Assembly: GCA_023460935.1 (NCBI GenBank)
Contig: JAEWOI010000034.1
Coordinates: 1 to 64,000, forward strand
Direction: 5' to 3'
Source: Actinomycetes bacterium
GTDB taxonomy: Bacteria; Actinomycetota; Actinomycetes; Propionibacteriales; Propionibacteriaceae
DNA: 64,000 bases
In this document: piece by piece, positions 1-7,863 of the stretch
Position numbering within the stretch: position 1 is the stretch's first letter
Layout of the letters: every line of letters starts with the position of its first letter
The notes under the pieces: model-generated
Told to the model about the DNA's origin: nothing
Database searches by the model: none
What the model saw: only the letters and a program-made list of their open reading frames with translations
Position numbers and translations under genes: made by a program

Positions 1-726
1 GAGGAGCACTGCGGTGCGCACCAGCCAGCCCGGCCAGTCGCCGTCGCGCAGGGACAGCACGGCCATCGCGGCGGCGCCCGGCGGGGTCCAGCCGAGCGCC
101 GCGCCCAGCGGGCCCTCGACGGTCTGGCTCCCCAGCGCCTCGGTGGCGGCCTGGGTGCGCTGCGCCAGCAGGTAGAGCCCCAGCACGAGCAGGCTGGCAG
201 CGACGGCTGCGATGTCAGCGCCGCGCCGGGACCGCAGGGCGTCGGCCAGCAGGGCCTGCGCGGCCCTGGACGTCGCGACGCACAGCACGGTGAAGGCGAC
301 CACCACCAGCGCGGCGGCGACCCTCGCGCCCGGGGCCAGGCCGGTGGCGAACACCGTGCCGGCCGAGGCGAGCAGGGTGAAGGTCGCGGTTGGGGAGGCC
401 AGGGCGCCGGCCAGCAGTCCGGTGACCTGCTGCCACGGGGTGAGCGGGAACTGCTCGAGCCGCTTCGGGTCGACCACGCCGTCAGCCAGCGTGGGCTCAA
501 CCAGGGGGCCGACCACCCACGGCACGAAGATCAGGCAGGAGCCGAGCAGCACCAGCAGGTCCACCCTGCCGCCGGCCGACAGCAGCGCTGCGGTGACCAC
601 ACCGGTCAGCAGGCCGCCGGCGATCCCGAGGGCCCAGGACGTGAGGAAGTAGAGCCGTGCGCCGTCGCCGGCTCCCCGGGAGCGGCGGGCGATGGCCAGC
701 CTCAGCCGGAGGAGGACGACAGCCAC
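1..726 (-). CDS. ABC-2-type exporter permease (partial, runs off window)
   Basis: Membrane subunit of an ABC-2-type exporter whose ATPase is the gene just upstream on the same strand. The frame is open to base 1, so 242 codons are visible and the C-terminus lies outside the window. A basic N-terminus is followed by several hydrophobic segments separated by a polar loop (DPKRLEQFPLTP) of the kind seen in actinobacterial ABC-2 permeases. I place the start at a GTG at 724-726, 25 bases inside the ATPase gene, because AGGGAG lies 7 bases before it; the overlap suggests translational coupling. The substrate cannot be read from the sequence. The family assignment rests on the partner ATPase and the hydrophobic pattern. 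Confidence 0.72.
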   Translation of the reverse strand, partial: MAVVLLRLRLAIARRSRGAGDGARLYFLTSWALGIAGGLLTGVVTAALLSAGGRVDLLVLLGSCLIFVPWVVGPLVEPTLADGVVDPKRLEQFPLTPWQQVTGLLAGALASPTATFTLLASAGTVFATGLAPGARVAAALVVVAFTVLCVATSRAAQALLADALRSRRGADIAAVAASLLVLGLYLLAQRTQAATEALGSQTVEGPLGAALGWTPPGAAAMAVLSLRDGDWPGWLVRTAVLL

Positions 727-1466
727 GACAGTTCTCCCTCGGCGAGGTCCCGGCCCCCGACCAGGTCCACGAAGGCCTCCTGCAGGTTACGGCCACCGGA
801 GACCTCTGCGACGGTGCCCTCGGCCAGCACCCGTCCGGCACCGATCACGACCATCCGGTCGCAGAGTCGCTGCACCACGTCCATCACGTGGCTGGCGAAG
901 ACGACCGTCCCGCCGCCCTGCCGGTACCGCTGCAGCAGAGCCTCCATCACCTGGGTGTTCACCGGGTCCAGTGCGCCGAACGGCTCGTCCAGCACCAGCA
1001 CCCGCGGGCTGTGCAGCAGCGCGACGGCCAGCCCGATCCGCTTGACCATGCCGAGGGAGAAGTCGGCGATCAGCTTGTCGCCCTCCTCGGTCAGGTCGAG
1101 CACTCGGAGCAGTTCCGCGCTGCGCCGGGCCACCACCTCGGCCGGCATGCTGCGCAGCATGCCGGCGTACTCCAGCATCTCCGGCGCGGTGAGCCGGTCG
1201 AACAGGGCGGGGTTGTCCGGCACGAAACCCACCCGTGCCTTGGCGGCCACGGGGTCCGGCCACACCGGCACGCCGTCCACGCTGGCCGTCCCTGCGTCTG
1301 GCCGGAGCAGTCCGGTGAGCATGCGCAACGTGGTCGACTTGCCGGCGCCGTTCGGGCCGGCGATGCCGTAGAAGGTGCCGCGGGGGATGACCAGGTCGAT
1401 GCCGTCGACGGCGCGCAGGCCACCGAAGATCTTCACCAGGCCTCGCGCCTCGACTGCTGCCGCCAC
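702..1466 (-). CDS. ABC transporter ATP-binding protein (ABC-2 exporter)
   Basis: Cytoplasmic ATPase of 254 residues that would drive the permease encoded directly downstream. Walker A is GPNGAGKST near residue 40, the signature is the degenerate FSLGMVKR typical of ABC-2 systems rather than LSGGQ, and Walker B is LVLDEPFGALD. Length fits the single-domain ATPases of this class (CcmA/DrrA-like). The start is the ATG giving MAAAVEARGLV; a 128-base gap separates it from the LacI-type gene upstream, so it may have its own promoter. Function as part of an exporter is well supported; the substrate is unknown. Confidence 0.9.
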   Translation of the reverse strand: MAAAVEARGLVKIFGGLRAVDGIDLVIPRGTFYGIAGPNGAGKSTTLRMLTGLLRPDAGTASVDGVPVWPDPVAAKARVGFVPDNPALFDRLTAPEMLEYAGMLRSMPAEVVARRSAELLRVLDLTEEGDKLIADFSLGMVKRIGLAVALLHSPRVLVLDEPFGALDPVNTQVMEALLQRYRQGGGTVVFASHVMDVVQRLCDRMVVIGAGRVLAEGTVAEVSGGRNLQEAFVDLVGGRDLAEGELSWLSSSSG

Positions 1467-1594
1467 TCCCGAACCCCGCTTCGAGCCGCCGTGGTCCCGC
1501 TCCCCGGTCCGCTGGCGGCGGGTGCAGCCTACCCACTCCGGACCGTCGCCACAGCCCGCCCGTGTCGGCGTGTGGGCCAGCCGCGGCCGTGCGC

Positions 1595-2608
1595 CTACCT
1601 GCGCTGCGGGGGAGCGGTCGAGGAACGTACCTCCAGCCTGGTCTCGAGCCGGCGGTGCCGCTGGTCCAGGTCCCTGCCCTGGACCAGCGCCAGCAGCATC
1701 GTCATCGCCTCTTCGCCGAGCCGGCGCAACGGCTGCGCGACCGTGGTCAGCGGCGGGCTGGACTGGGCAGCGTCGGGCACGTTGTCGAAGCCGACCACCG
1801 AGAGGTCACCGGGGACGTCCAGGCCAAGGGAGCGGGCCACCTCGATGGTGCGGATCGCACTGAGGTCGTTGGCCGCGAAGACCGCTGTGGGGCGGTCGGG
1901 CAGGCTGAGCAGCTCCGCCGCCGGAGCGCCCGCGGTTTCCGCGCGGTAGCCGCCCACGCGAATCAGTTGCTCGTCCACCACGATGCCGGCCTCGGCCAGG
2001 GAGCGCCGGTAGCCCTCCTCGCGGAGCCGTGCGGACTCGAGGTCGGGGCGGCCGGCGAGGAAGCCGATCCGGCGGTGCCCCAGTTCCAGCAGGTGGCGGA
2101 CGGCGGACTGGGCGCCGGCCAGGTTGTCGGAGTCGATCGTCGGCAGGTCGGACGGACCGGTGTGGGGGTCGATGGCCACCACGGGGATCCGGTAGTTCCC
2201 GTCCACGACCGTCGGGGTCACCAGCACCGCGCCGTCGATGAGCGTGCCACTGAGGCGGGCCAGCGAGCGCTTCTCCCAGCCGACCTGGTGCTCCCGGCCG
2301 CCGCGGGCCGAGTGGGCGACCAGTTCGTAACCACTGTGGCGGGCGGCGGTGGTGATGCCCTTGAGCAGCTCGGTGCTGAACGGCTCGAACTCCGCCACGA
2401 GGATGCCGAGCACGCCGGTCCGGTGCGAACGCAGGCTCCGGGCGCCGAGGCTGGACTCGTAGCCCATCCTTGCGATCACCTCGCGCACGCGCAGGGCGGT
2501 CGGTTCTGCCACCCCGTACCGGTCGTTCACGACCTTCGAGACCGTGGCCACCGAGACGCCGGCCGAACGCGCGACGTCGATGATCGTCACGTTCCGCCGG
2601 GGCTCCAC
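1595..2608 (-). CDS. LacI-family transcriptional regulator
   Basis: DNA-binding repressor with an N-terminal LacI helix-turn-helix (TIIDVARSAGVSVATVSKVV) and a hinge followed by a periplasmic-binding-protein-like sensor domain that normally binds a sugar. The full length of about 337 residues is standard. A TTG at 2614 is possible, but the GTG at 2606-2608 has AGGG seven bases upstream and is the better start. A 20-bp palindrome centred on TCGA lies 34 bases upstream (2642-2661), which suggests autoregulation. No sugar genes are adjacent, so the regulon is probably elsewhere; related palindromes occur at 23390-23421. The effector is unknown. Confidence 0.9.
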   Translation of the reverse strand: MEPRRNVTIIDVARSAGVSVATVSKVVNDRYGVAEPTALRVREVIARMGYESSLGARSLRSHRTGVLGILVAEFEPFSTELLKGITTAARHSGYELVAHSARGGREHQVGWEKRSLARLSGTLIDGAVLVTPTVVDGNYRIPVVAIDPHTGPSDLPTIDSDNLAGAQSAVRHLLELGHRRIGFLAGRPDLESARLREEGYRRSLAEAGIVVDEQLIRVGGYRAETAGAPAAELLSLPDRPTAVFAANDLSAIRTIEVARSLGLDVPGDLSVVGFDNVPDAAQSSPPLTTVAQPLRRLGEEAMTMLLALVQGRDLDQRHRRLETRLEVRSSTAPPQRR

Positions 2609-2641
2609 GCGCAAACCCTAATCCCATCGCGTGGGGAAAGA

Positions 2642-2661
2642 AAACGTTATCGAAAACGATT
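2642..2661. promoter_or_regulatory. Probable LacI-family operator
   Basis: The sequence AAACGTTATCGAAAACGATT is a near-perfect 20-bp palindrome, with mismatches only at symmetric positions 3/18 and 8/13, centred on the CpG of TCGA. LacI-family proteins typically bind such palindromes with a central CpG. It is a marked AT-rich island in front of the LacI-type gene, so autoregulation is the simplest reading. Confidence 0.65.
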
Positions 2662-2698
2662 CAAGTATGTTGCGAGCCGCGACAAACCGAAGCGGGAC

Positions 2699-3520
2699 TC
2701 AGCGGGCCAGCAGCGGCTGCAGTTCCTCGGTCCACACGTCGTAGCCCAGCTTCACCATCAACACCGACACCACGACCAGGAACGCCACCCGGATGAAGCC
2801 GGTGCCACGCGAGATCGCCGTCCGGGAGCCGAGGTAGCCGCCGACCAGGTTGGCCGCCCCCATGGTCAGCCCGAGTCCCCACAGCACGGCGCCGTGCGGG
2901 GCGAAGTACAGCAGTGCGCCGAGGTTGGTGGCCAGGTTCACGATCTTGGCCTTCGCGCTGGCCTCGAGGAAGTTGTAGCCGAGCCAGCTGACCAGGGCGA
3001 TCACGAGGAAGGTGCCGGTGCCGGGGCCGAGGAGGCCGTCGTAGCACCCGATGGCCGCCCCGACCAGCGCAGCGTTGCTGTAGTGCCGCCGCCCGGTGAA
3101 GCGAAGGTTGGTCTCGTCGCCGAGGGCCGGTCGGGTTGCGGTGAAGATCGCGACCGCCAGCAGTGCCACGACGATCACCGGCTTGAACACCGCCCCGGGC
3201 AGCAGCGTCGCGAGCACCGCGCCGCCGAAGCTCCCCGCGAGGGCGAACCCGGCCATCGGCAGTGCGGTGCGCAGGTCGGGGTGCGTCCGCCGGTAGTAGG
3301 TGATGCTGCTCGTCGTCGTCCCGCAGATCGAGGCGAGCTTGTTCGTGGCCAGGGCCTGCACCGGGCTGAGGCCGGGCACCAGCAGCAACGCCGGCAACTG
3401 CAGCAGGCCGCCGCCGCCCACCACCGCGTCCACCCAGCCCGCCGCGAAAGCGAGCGCCACCACCAGCACCAGCAGTTCCGGGGTGAGCCCTTCCGGGAAC
3501 AGCGCGGCGGGTAGCTCCAC
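2699..3520 (-). CDS. TauE/SafE-family membrane exporter
   Basis: Integral membrane protein of 273 residues in the TauE/SafE (sulfite/sulfoacetate exporter) family, formerly DUF81. The diagnostic glycine-rich stretch GWVDAVVGGGGLLQLPALL lies near residue 30, and a second family motif near GCYDGLLGPGTGTF starts the second half, giving the usual two-fold arrangement of about eight helices. The start is a GTG at 3518-3520 preceded by GAGGAG. The substrate is probably a small organic anion or sulfur oxyanion by family, but many members are uncharacterised. The gene stands alone, ending 84 bases before the LacI-type gene start region. Confidence 0.88.
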   Translation of the reverse strand: MELPAALFPEGLTPELLVLVVALAFAAGWVDAVVGGGGLLQLPALLLVPGLSPVQALATNKLASICGTTTSSITYYRRTHPDLRTALPMAGFALAGSFGGAVLATLLPGAVFKPVIVVALLAVAIFTATRPALGDETNLRFTGRRHYSNAALVGAAIGCYDGLLGPGTGTFLVIALVSWLGYNFLEASAKAKIVNLATNLGALLYFAPHGAVLWGLGLTMGAANLVGGYLGSRTAISRGTGFIRVAFLVVVSVLMVKLGYDVWTEELQPLLAR

Positions 3521-3558
3521 GGTGCTCCTCGGCGGTGGCGGGGACGGACCCGCCGACT

Positions 3559-4203
3559 CTACAACCCGGGGCCGGGCGCGCCTACACGGACCAGGCAGGC
3601 GCCCGGCGCAGCGAACGGCAGCAGGCGCACGGGTCCGGTCGAGAGCGACTCCAGCAGCCCCTGGTGGATCGAGCAGACCACTTCGGGACGTTGCCGCGCG
3701 GCGGCCAGCAGCGGGCAGGTGAGTAGGGCGATCCCGTCCTCGGTCGGCTCCGGGGTGAACCCCTGGCCGGCGAGGGCCCCGACCAGGGTCTGCGGCTGGC
3801 GCCGGTTCAGCCGGTCGCCCCAGGCGCGCCCGAGCTCCCGGGCGGCCGCCCCCGGGTCGGGGCGATCGGCGAGCTGCTCGGCCACGGCCTCGACCAGGGC
3901 GGTGTGCTGGTCCCGGTCCGGCTCCTCGAGGGCGACCTGCCTTCCGGCGACCGTCGCGGCGTACACCCTTGCCGGGCGGCCGCGACCGGCGGCGGGGAGG
4001 GCCGCCTCCACAACGAACCCGGCCGCGCGCAGCAGTTCGAGCTGGGCGCGCACGGTGTTCTGGTGCCCCCCGAGGGCGCTGGTCAGCCCGGCGATGGTCT
4101 GCGGCGCCTCCGCTGCGACGAGCGCGCGCAGCACCCGCACCGCTGCCGGCCTGGGCCGGTCGGTACGCGCCGGCCTGGGCCCGGGCGGGACGGATGTGCT
4201 CAC
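3559..4203 (-). CDS. SufR-like winged-helix regulator with three conserved cysteines
   Basis: Transcription regulator of 214 residues. Residues 20-90 form an ArsR/SufR-type winged helix (RALVAAEAPQTIAGLTSAL, then a GRGRPARVYAAT wing). The C-terminal half carries Cys163, Cys177 and Cys203, nearly the spacing of the three cysteines that hold the [4Fe-4S] cluster in SufR, in the context CPLLAAARQRPEVVCSIH. I infer a redox- or NO-sensitive Fe-S regulator. It is divergent from hemerythrin and the NirK fusion, and shares a 54-base promoter region with them, so it probably controls that module. The start is a GTG at 4201-4203 with no clear ribosome site; a TACAGT box six bases upstream would allow a leaderless message. 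Confidence 0.75.
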   Translation of the reverse strand: MSTSVPPGPRPARTDRPRPAAVRVLRALVAAEAPQTIAGLTSALGGHQNTVRAQLELLRAAGFVVEAALPAAGRGRPARVYAATVAGRQVALEEPDRDQHTALVEAVAEQLADRPDPGAAARELGRAWGDRLNRRQPQTLVGALAGQGFTPEPTEDGIALLTCPLLAAARQRPEVVCSIHQGLLESLSTGPVRLLPFAAPGACLVRVGAPGPGL

Positions 4204-4213
4204 AGGGCGACTG

Positions 4214-4239
4214 TAGTGCTATTTTTTACATACTGCTAT
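4214..4239. promoter_or_regulatory. Direct repeats in divergent promoter of regulator and hemerythrin
   Basis: Two nine-base direct repeats differing at one position, TAGTGCTAT (4214-4222) and TACTGCTAT (4231-4239), lie 17 bases apart around a T-rich run in the only intergenic space between the SufR-like regulator and hemerythrin. Position and spacing make them candidate binding sites for the regulator and place them over both promoters. No experimental motif is known to me for this regulator. Confidence 0.4.
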
Positions 4240-4257
4240 GTGGAAAAGAGGACCGGC

Positions 4258-4794
4258 GTGTGCAGCTACTGCGGGTGTGACTCGATCGAGGTGATCGGAC
4301 GGTTCATGGGAGAGCACGTCGAGATCATCAACGCCACCGGTGTGTTGCGCCGCGCGGTCGACTCCGGTGACCAGGAGCAGCTCGCGGCCGCCCGGGCCGG
4401 CGTGGCCGCCCTGCTCTGGCCGCACACCACGGCAGAGGAGGGCGGGCTGTTCCGCGTGCTCGCAAGGGACGAGGGCTTCGCCGACCACATCGCCACCCTT
4501 TGCGGGGAGCACGAGTTGCTGGACGGCTACCTGGCCGCGCTTGCGCCCGGCGACGTCGCGGCGATGACCCGCTTCGAGAACGCCCTGCGCGAGCACATCG
4601 ACAAGGAGGACAACGGCCTGTTCCCCGCTGCGGCGATAGCGCTGGACGGGCCGCAGTGGGTCGAGGTGCACGCGAGCACGCCGCATGAGCACGGCCATGA
4701 CCACGAGCACGGCGATGACCACGAGCACGGTCACCACCACGAGCACGGCCACGACCACGATCCGCACCACTCGCCAGCGGCGAACCCCGGCTGA
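4258..4794 (+). CDS. Hemerythrin domain protein with N-terminal CxxCxC and histidine-rich tail
   Basis: Hemerythrin-type four-helix protein expected to bind a di-iron site and O2 or NO. Residues 2-7 read CSYCGC, a short cysteine motif found at the start of some actinobacterial hemerythrins. Histidine and acidic ligands follow in the helices (FMGEHVEI, LWPHTTAEEGG, LCGEHELLDGYL, LREHIDKEDNGLF). The last 35 residues are a repetitive His/Glu/Asp/Gly tail (HEHGHDHEHG repeats), likely to bind metal and unusual for the family. I chose the GTG at 4258 because AGAGGA lies five bases upstream; a GTG at 4240 is poorer. It begins the operon with the small ORF and the NirK fusion, consistent with a role in O2, NO or nitrite stress. 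Confidence 0.82.
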   Translation: MCSYCGCDSIEVIGRFMGEHVEIINATGVLRRAVDSGDQEQLAAARAGVAALLWPHTTAEEGGLFRVLARDEGFADHIATLCGEHELLDGYLAALAPGDVAAMTRFENALREHIDKEDNGLFPAAAIALDGPQWVEVHASTPHEHGHDHEHGDDHEHGHHHEHGHDHDPHHSPAANPG

Positions 4795-4797
4795 GCG

Positions 4798-4881
4798 ATG
4801 GCGCTGACCCTGCGCGAGCGCACCGTGGCGGCGATGCTCGCCTTCGTGCCTGCCCCGCTGAGCCTGGTGCTGCGGGGATGA
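4798..4881 (+). CDS. 27-residue hydrophobic small ORF, coupled to nirK
   Basis: A short frame encoding 27 residues that starts at an ATG three bases after the hemerythrin stop and ends in an ATGA overlap with the NirK-fusion start. The peptide has a basic N-terminal part (LRERTVAA) and a hydrophobic stretch (MLAFVPAPLSLVL), compatible with one short membrane segment or a coupling peptide. Stop-start junctions at both ends argue for translation through it by reinitiation. I do not recognise a family. It may simply be a device for translational coupling rather than a functional protein. Confidence 0.45.
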   Translation: MALTLRERTVAAMLAFVPAPLSLVLRG

Positions 4882-7529
4882 GCCGCTCGGTCTCCCGCGG
4901 TCGCTCCCGCCTGCGCGACCTGCCGCTGCTCGGGTGGCTGCTGGCCGCCGTGGCGGTCGCGGTCGCCCACCGTTGGCTGCCCGACGCCAACTGGCTGCTG
5001 CTGCACCTGGTGCTGCTGGGCGCCCTCACCCACTCGATCGTGCTGTGGAGCTTCCACTTCGCGCAGACCCTGCTCCGCTCCCCGGCCTCGCCGCCCGCCC
5101 TGCGGCAGCACACGCTGCGTCTCGGTCTGGTCACCGGCGGCGCCGCTGCGGTGCTGGTCGGGGTGCCCACCACCTGGTGGCCGCTCGTCCTCGCAGGCGG
5201 CGCCGTGGTCGCGTTCGCCGTCGGCTGGCACGGGCTGGCGCTCCGGCGGATGCTGCGCGGCGCGCTGCCCGCCCGGTTCCGGGTGAGCGTCCGCTACTAC
5301 CTCTGGGCGGCCGGGTGCCTGGTGCTGGGCGCCGGCCTGGGGATCACGCTGGCCTGGGGCTGGGAGGATCCGTGGCACGGGCGGCTCCTGGTGGCCCACG
5401 CCGTCGCCAACCTGCTCGGCTGGGTCGGCCTGACCATCGCCGGCACCCTGCTCACCCTGTGGCCGACGATGCTTCGCACACCGATGGACGCCACGGCCGA
5501 GCGCTGGACGCGGCAGGCGCTCCCGGTCTTCGGGGCGTCCCTTGCTGTTGCGGTGCTGGGCGCGCTGGCCGGCCTCGGCTGGGTCGCTGCCGTCGGGGTG
5601 GTCGGCTACCTCGCAGCGCTCGCGCTCTGGGGACGCGGCCTGCTCCGGCCGGCCCGCACCTCGCCGCCGCGCGAGTTCGCCGCCGCGTCGGTCGGTGCGG
5701 GACTGGTCTGGCTGGTGGTCGGCCTGGGCTGGGCCGGCTGGCTGCTGGCCACAGCCCCGGACTGGACGGCGGTCAGGGAAGGCTTCAGCTGGCCGGCCAC
5801 GGCGCTCGCCGGCGGCATGGGGGTGCAGGTGCTCACCGGAGCACTGTCCTACCTGTTGCCGTCGGTGCTGGGCGGTGGGCCGAGCGTGGTGCGGGCCGGC
5901 CAGGCCTTGTTCAACCGGGGCGGTGCCTTCCGGCTGCTGGCGGTCAACGGCGGCCTGGCGCTGTGGCTGGCGCCCACACCGAGCTGGGTGAAGGTGACCG
6001 GTTCGCTGCTCGCGCTCGGGGCGGCGGCAGCCTTCCTGCCACTGATGGTGCTCGGGCTCCGGGCGAGCCTGGCTGCCCGCAGGGAACTGGCAGCGGCAGC
6101 CGTCCAGCCGCCGGCGGTGCGGGCCGTGGCCGCTCCGCCCTCGGCCCCGGCGGAGCGACCCACGATCTTCACCTCCGGGCAGCTGATCGCGGGCCTCACC
6201 GCCCTGGCCACAGCCGTGGTGGTCGGGGTAGGGGTCGACCCGGCGGCTGCCGGTGTAGGTGCCGGGCTGCCGTCCACGGCCGCCGGCGCAACCGGGCGCG
6301 TGGTGCGCGTCGAGGTGGTGGCAGCGGACATGCGCTACTCGCCGTCCGTGGTGCATGTGAGCCGCGGCGACCGGCTGGTGGTGGAACTGGTGAACGCCGA
6401 CAGCACCAGCCACGACCTCGTGATCGGCGAGGCCCGCAGCCGGCGGATCGGCCCCGGCCAGCGGGTCGAACTCGATGCTGGCGTGATCGGCGCCTCGGTG
6501 CGCGGATTCTGCTCGGTAGCCGGCCATCGCCAGCTCGGCATGGTCTTCGACGTGGTCGTCGACGACGCGCCCGCGGCAGCGCCCACCGCCGCCCCGGCCA
6601 CGGCGGGCGGCGCCCAGCACGCAGAGCCCGGGCACGCCGGCGCCGAGGTGTCTGCCCTGCAGCGGGTGCTCGACCCGGTCCTGCCCCCGTTGACCGCCGA
6701 ACGCGTCCGCAAGCTGACCCTGACCGTCACGGAGGAGCCGCTGGAGGTGGCGCCCGGGGTCTGGCAGCGCCGCTGGACGTTCAACGGCAGGGCGCCCGGC
6801 CCCACGCTGCACGGCCGGGTCGGTGACGTCTTCGAGATCACCCTGGTGAACGACGGCACGATGGGACACTCGATCGACTTCCACGCCGGCTCGCTCGCGC
6901 CCGACCGGCCGATGCGCACGATCGAGCCGGGGGAAAGCCTCACCTACCGGTTCACCGCGACCATGGCCGGGATCTGGATGTACCACTGCTCGACGATGCC
7001 GATGAGCGCGCACATCGCCGCCGGCATGGCCGGGGCGGTGGTGATCGAGCCCGACGACCTGCCGGCTGTCGACCGCTCCTACCTGCTGGTGCAGTCGGAG
7101 GTCTACCTCACCGACCAGGCCCCCGACGCCGCCACAGCCAGCGAGGTGGACGCAGACGCCGTCACCGCCGAGCAGCCCGACCACGTGGTCTTCAACGGCG
7201 TCGCCAACGGCTACGACGCCCACCCGTTGGCGGCGCGCGCCGGTGAGCGGGTGCGGTTCTGGGTGCTGGACGCTGGACCCAACCGGGCCAGCAGCTTCCA
7301 CATCGTCGGCAGCCAGTTCGACACGGTGTACCGCGAGGGCGGCTACCTGCTGCGTCGCGGCCGCGACGCGCTGGGCGGACGGGACGGCGGCGCCCAGGCG
7401 CTCGACCTGCAGCCCGCCCAGGGCGGCTTCGTCGAGGCTGTCTTCCCCGAGCCCGGGCGCTATCCGCTGGTGAGCCACACCATGGTGGACGCCGAGCGGG
7501 GCGCCCACGGTTACGTCCGAGTCAGCTGA
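4878..7529 (+). CDS. nirK: Membrane domain-cupredoxin-NirK fusion (copper nitrite reductase)
   Basis: An 883-residue fusion. Residues 1-430 form about ten membrane helices with conserved-looking histidines (LHLVLLGALTHSIVLWSFHF, VAHAVANLLGWVG), resembling NnrS-like or heme-copper-type membrane domains. Residues 470-565 are a cupredoxin with type 1 copper ligands His512, Cys545, His550 and Met555. Residues 600-883 are a two-domain copper nitrite reductase: type 1 ligands His664, Cys704, His712, Met717; type 2 ligands His669, His703, His867; catalytic Asp667 and His808. All NirK active-site positions are therefore present, so reduction of nitrite to NO at the outer membrane face is likely. The cupredoxin and membrane part may pass electrons from quinol; that is inference. 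Normal NirK is about 350-380 residues. The gene is coupled to the preceding small ORF, in the hemerythrin operon. Confidence 0.85.
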   Translation: MSRSVSRGRSRLRDLPLLGWLLAAVAVAVAHRWLPDANWLLLHLVLLGALTHSIVLWSFHFAQTLLRSPASPPALRQHTLRLGLVTGGAAAVLVGVPTTWWPLVLAGGAVVAFAVGWHGLALRRMLRGALPARFRVSVRYYLWAAGCLVLGAGLGITLAWGWEDPWHGRLLVAHAVANLLGWVGLTIAGTLLTLWPTMLRTPMDATAERWTRQALPVFGASLAVAVLGALAGLGWVAAVGVVGYLAALALWGRGLLRPARTSPPREFAAASVGAGLVWLVVGLGWAGWLLATAPDWTAVREGFSWPATALAGGMGVQVLTGALSYLLPSVLGGGPSVVRAGQALFNRGGAFRLLAVNGGLALWLAPTPSWVKVTGSLLALGAAAAFLPLMVLGLRASLAARRELAAAAVQPPAVRAVAAPPSAPAERPTIFTSGQLIAGLTALATAVVVGVGVDPAAAGVGAGLPSTAAGATGRVVRVEVVAADMRYSPSVVHVSRGDRLVVELVNADSTSHDLVIGEARSRRIGPGQRVELDAGVIGASVRGFCSVAGHRQLGMVFDVVVDDAPAAAPTAAPATAGGAQHAEPGHAGAEVSALQRVLDPVLPPLTAERVRKLTLTVTEEPLEVAPGVWQRRWTFNGRAPGPTLHGRVGDVFEITLVNDGTMGHSIDFHAGSLAPDRPMRTIEPGESLTYRFTATMAGIWMYHCSTMPMSAHIAAGMAGAVVIEPDDLPAVDRSYLLVQSEVYLTDQAPDAATASEVDADAVTAEQPDHVVFNGVANGYDAHPLAARAGERVRFWVLDAGPNRASSFHIVGSQFDTVYREGGYLLRRGRDALGGRDGGAQALDLQPAQGGFVEAVFPEPGRYPLVSHTMVDAERGAHGYVRVS

Positions 7530-7863
7530 CTCCGCTCAGCACGGCGACCAGCGCGAGCGCGGCGAGCAGCGCCGTTGCGCAGCTGGCGAGCAGGGGGAGC
7601 CGGCCGTCGGGGAGGCGGGAGGCGTCGCGGAGCGAACGCCTCGAGCGGTGGTAGCGGCGGTGGCTCCCGGCCAGCAGCGCCAGCGCCCCGGCGGCTGCGA
7701 GCGCCGCCGGCAGCAGCGCCCATGCCTCGAGCAGCGGCCAGGTGAACCGGGGTGCAGCCAGGGCCAGCCCCAGCAGGGCCAGCGCGATCCGGCGCCACGC
7801 GAGCGCTGTGCGCTCCAACTGCAGGCCGGAATCCCAGCCACCCTCGCCGGCCACCTGGCTCAT
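7522..7863 (-). CDS. DUF202 membrane protein
   Basis: Small membrane protein of 113 residues with the DUF202 pattern: a short N-terminus with LQLERTALAWRRIALALLG leading into the first helix, then two further hydrophobic segments separated by a basic loop (HRRYHRSRRSLRD). It begins inside the stop of the preceding DUF202 gene (ATGA overlap) and its 3' end overlaps the converging NirK-fusion gene by eight bases. Function of DUF202 proteins is largely unknown. The start is the ATG at 7861-7863, matching family length. Confidence 0.78.
   Translation of the reverse strand: MSQVAGEGGWDSGLQLERTALAWRRIALALLGLALAAPRFTWPLLEAWALLPAALAAAGALALLAGSHRRYHRSRRSLRDASRLPDGRLPLLASCATALLAALALVAVLSGVS

Noticed and set aside
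1562..3514. 650-codon plus-strand open frame across the LacI and TauE genes
   Set aside because: Low-complexity shadow of two minus-strand genes with clear family motifs; crosses an AT-rich operator region.
4731..7508. Very long minus-strand open frame opposite the NirK fusion
   Set aside because: It is Arg/Pro/Gly/His-rich shadow sequence without domain patterns; the plus-strand frame has all NirK and cupredoxin ligands.
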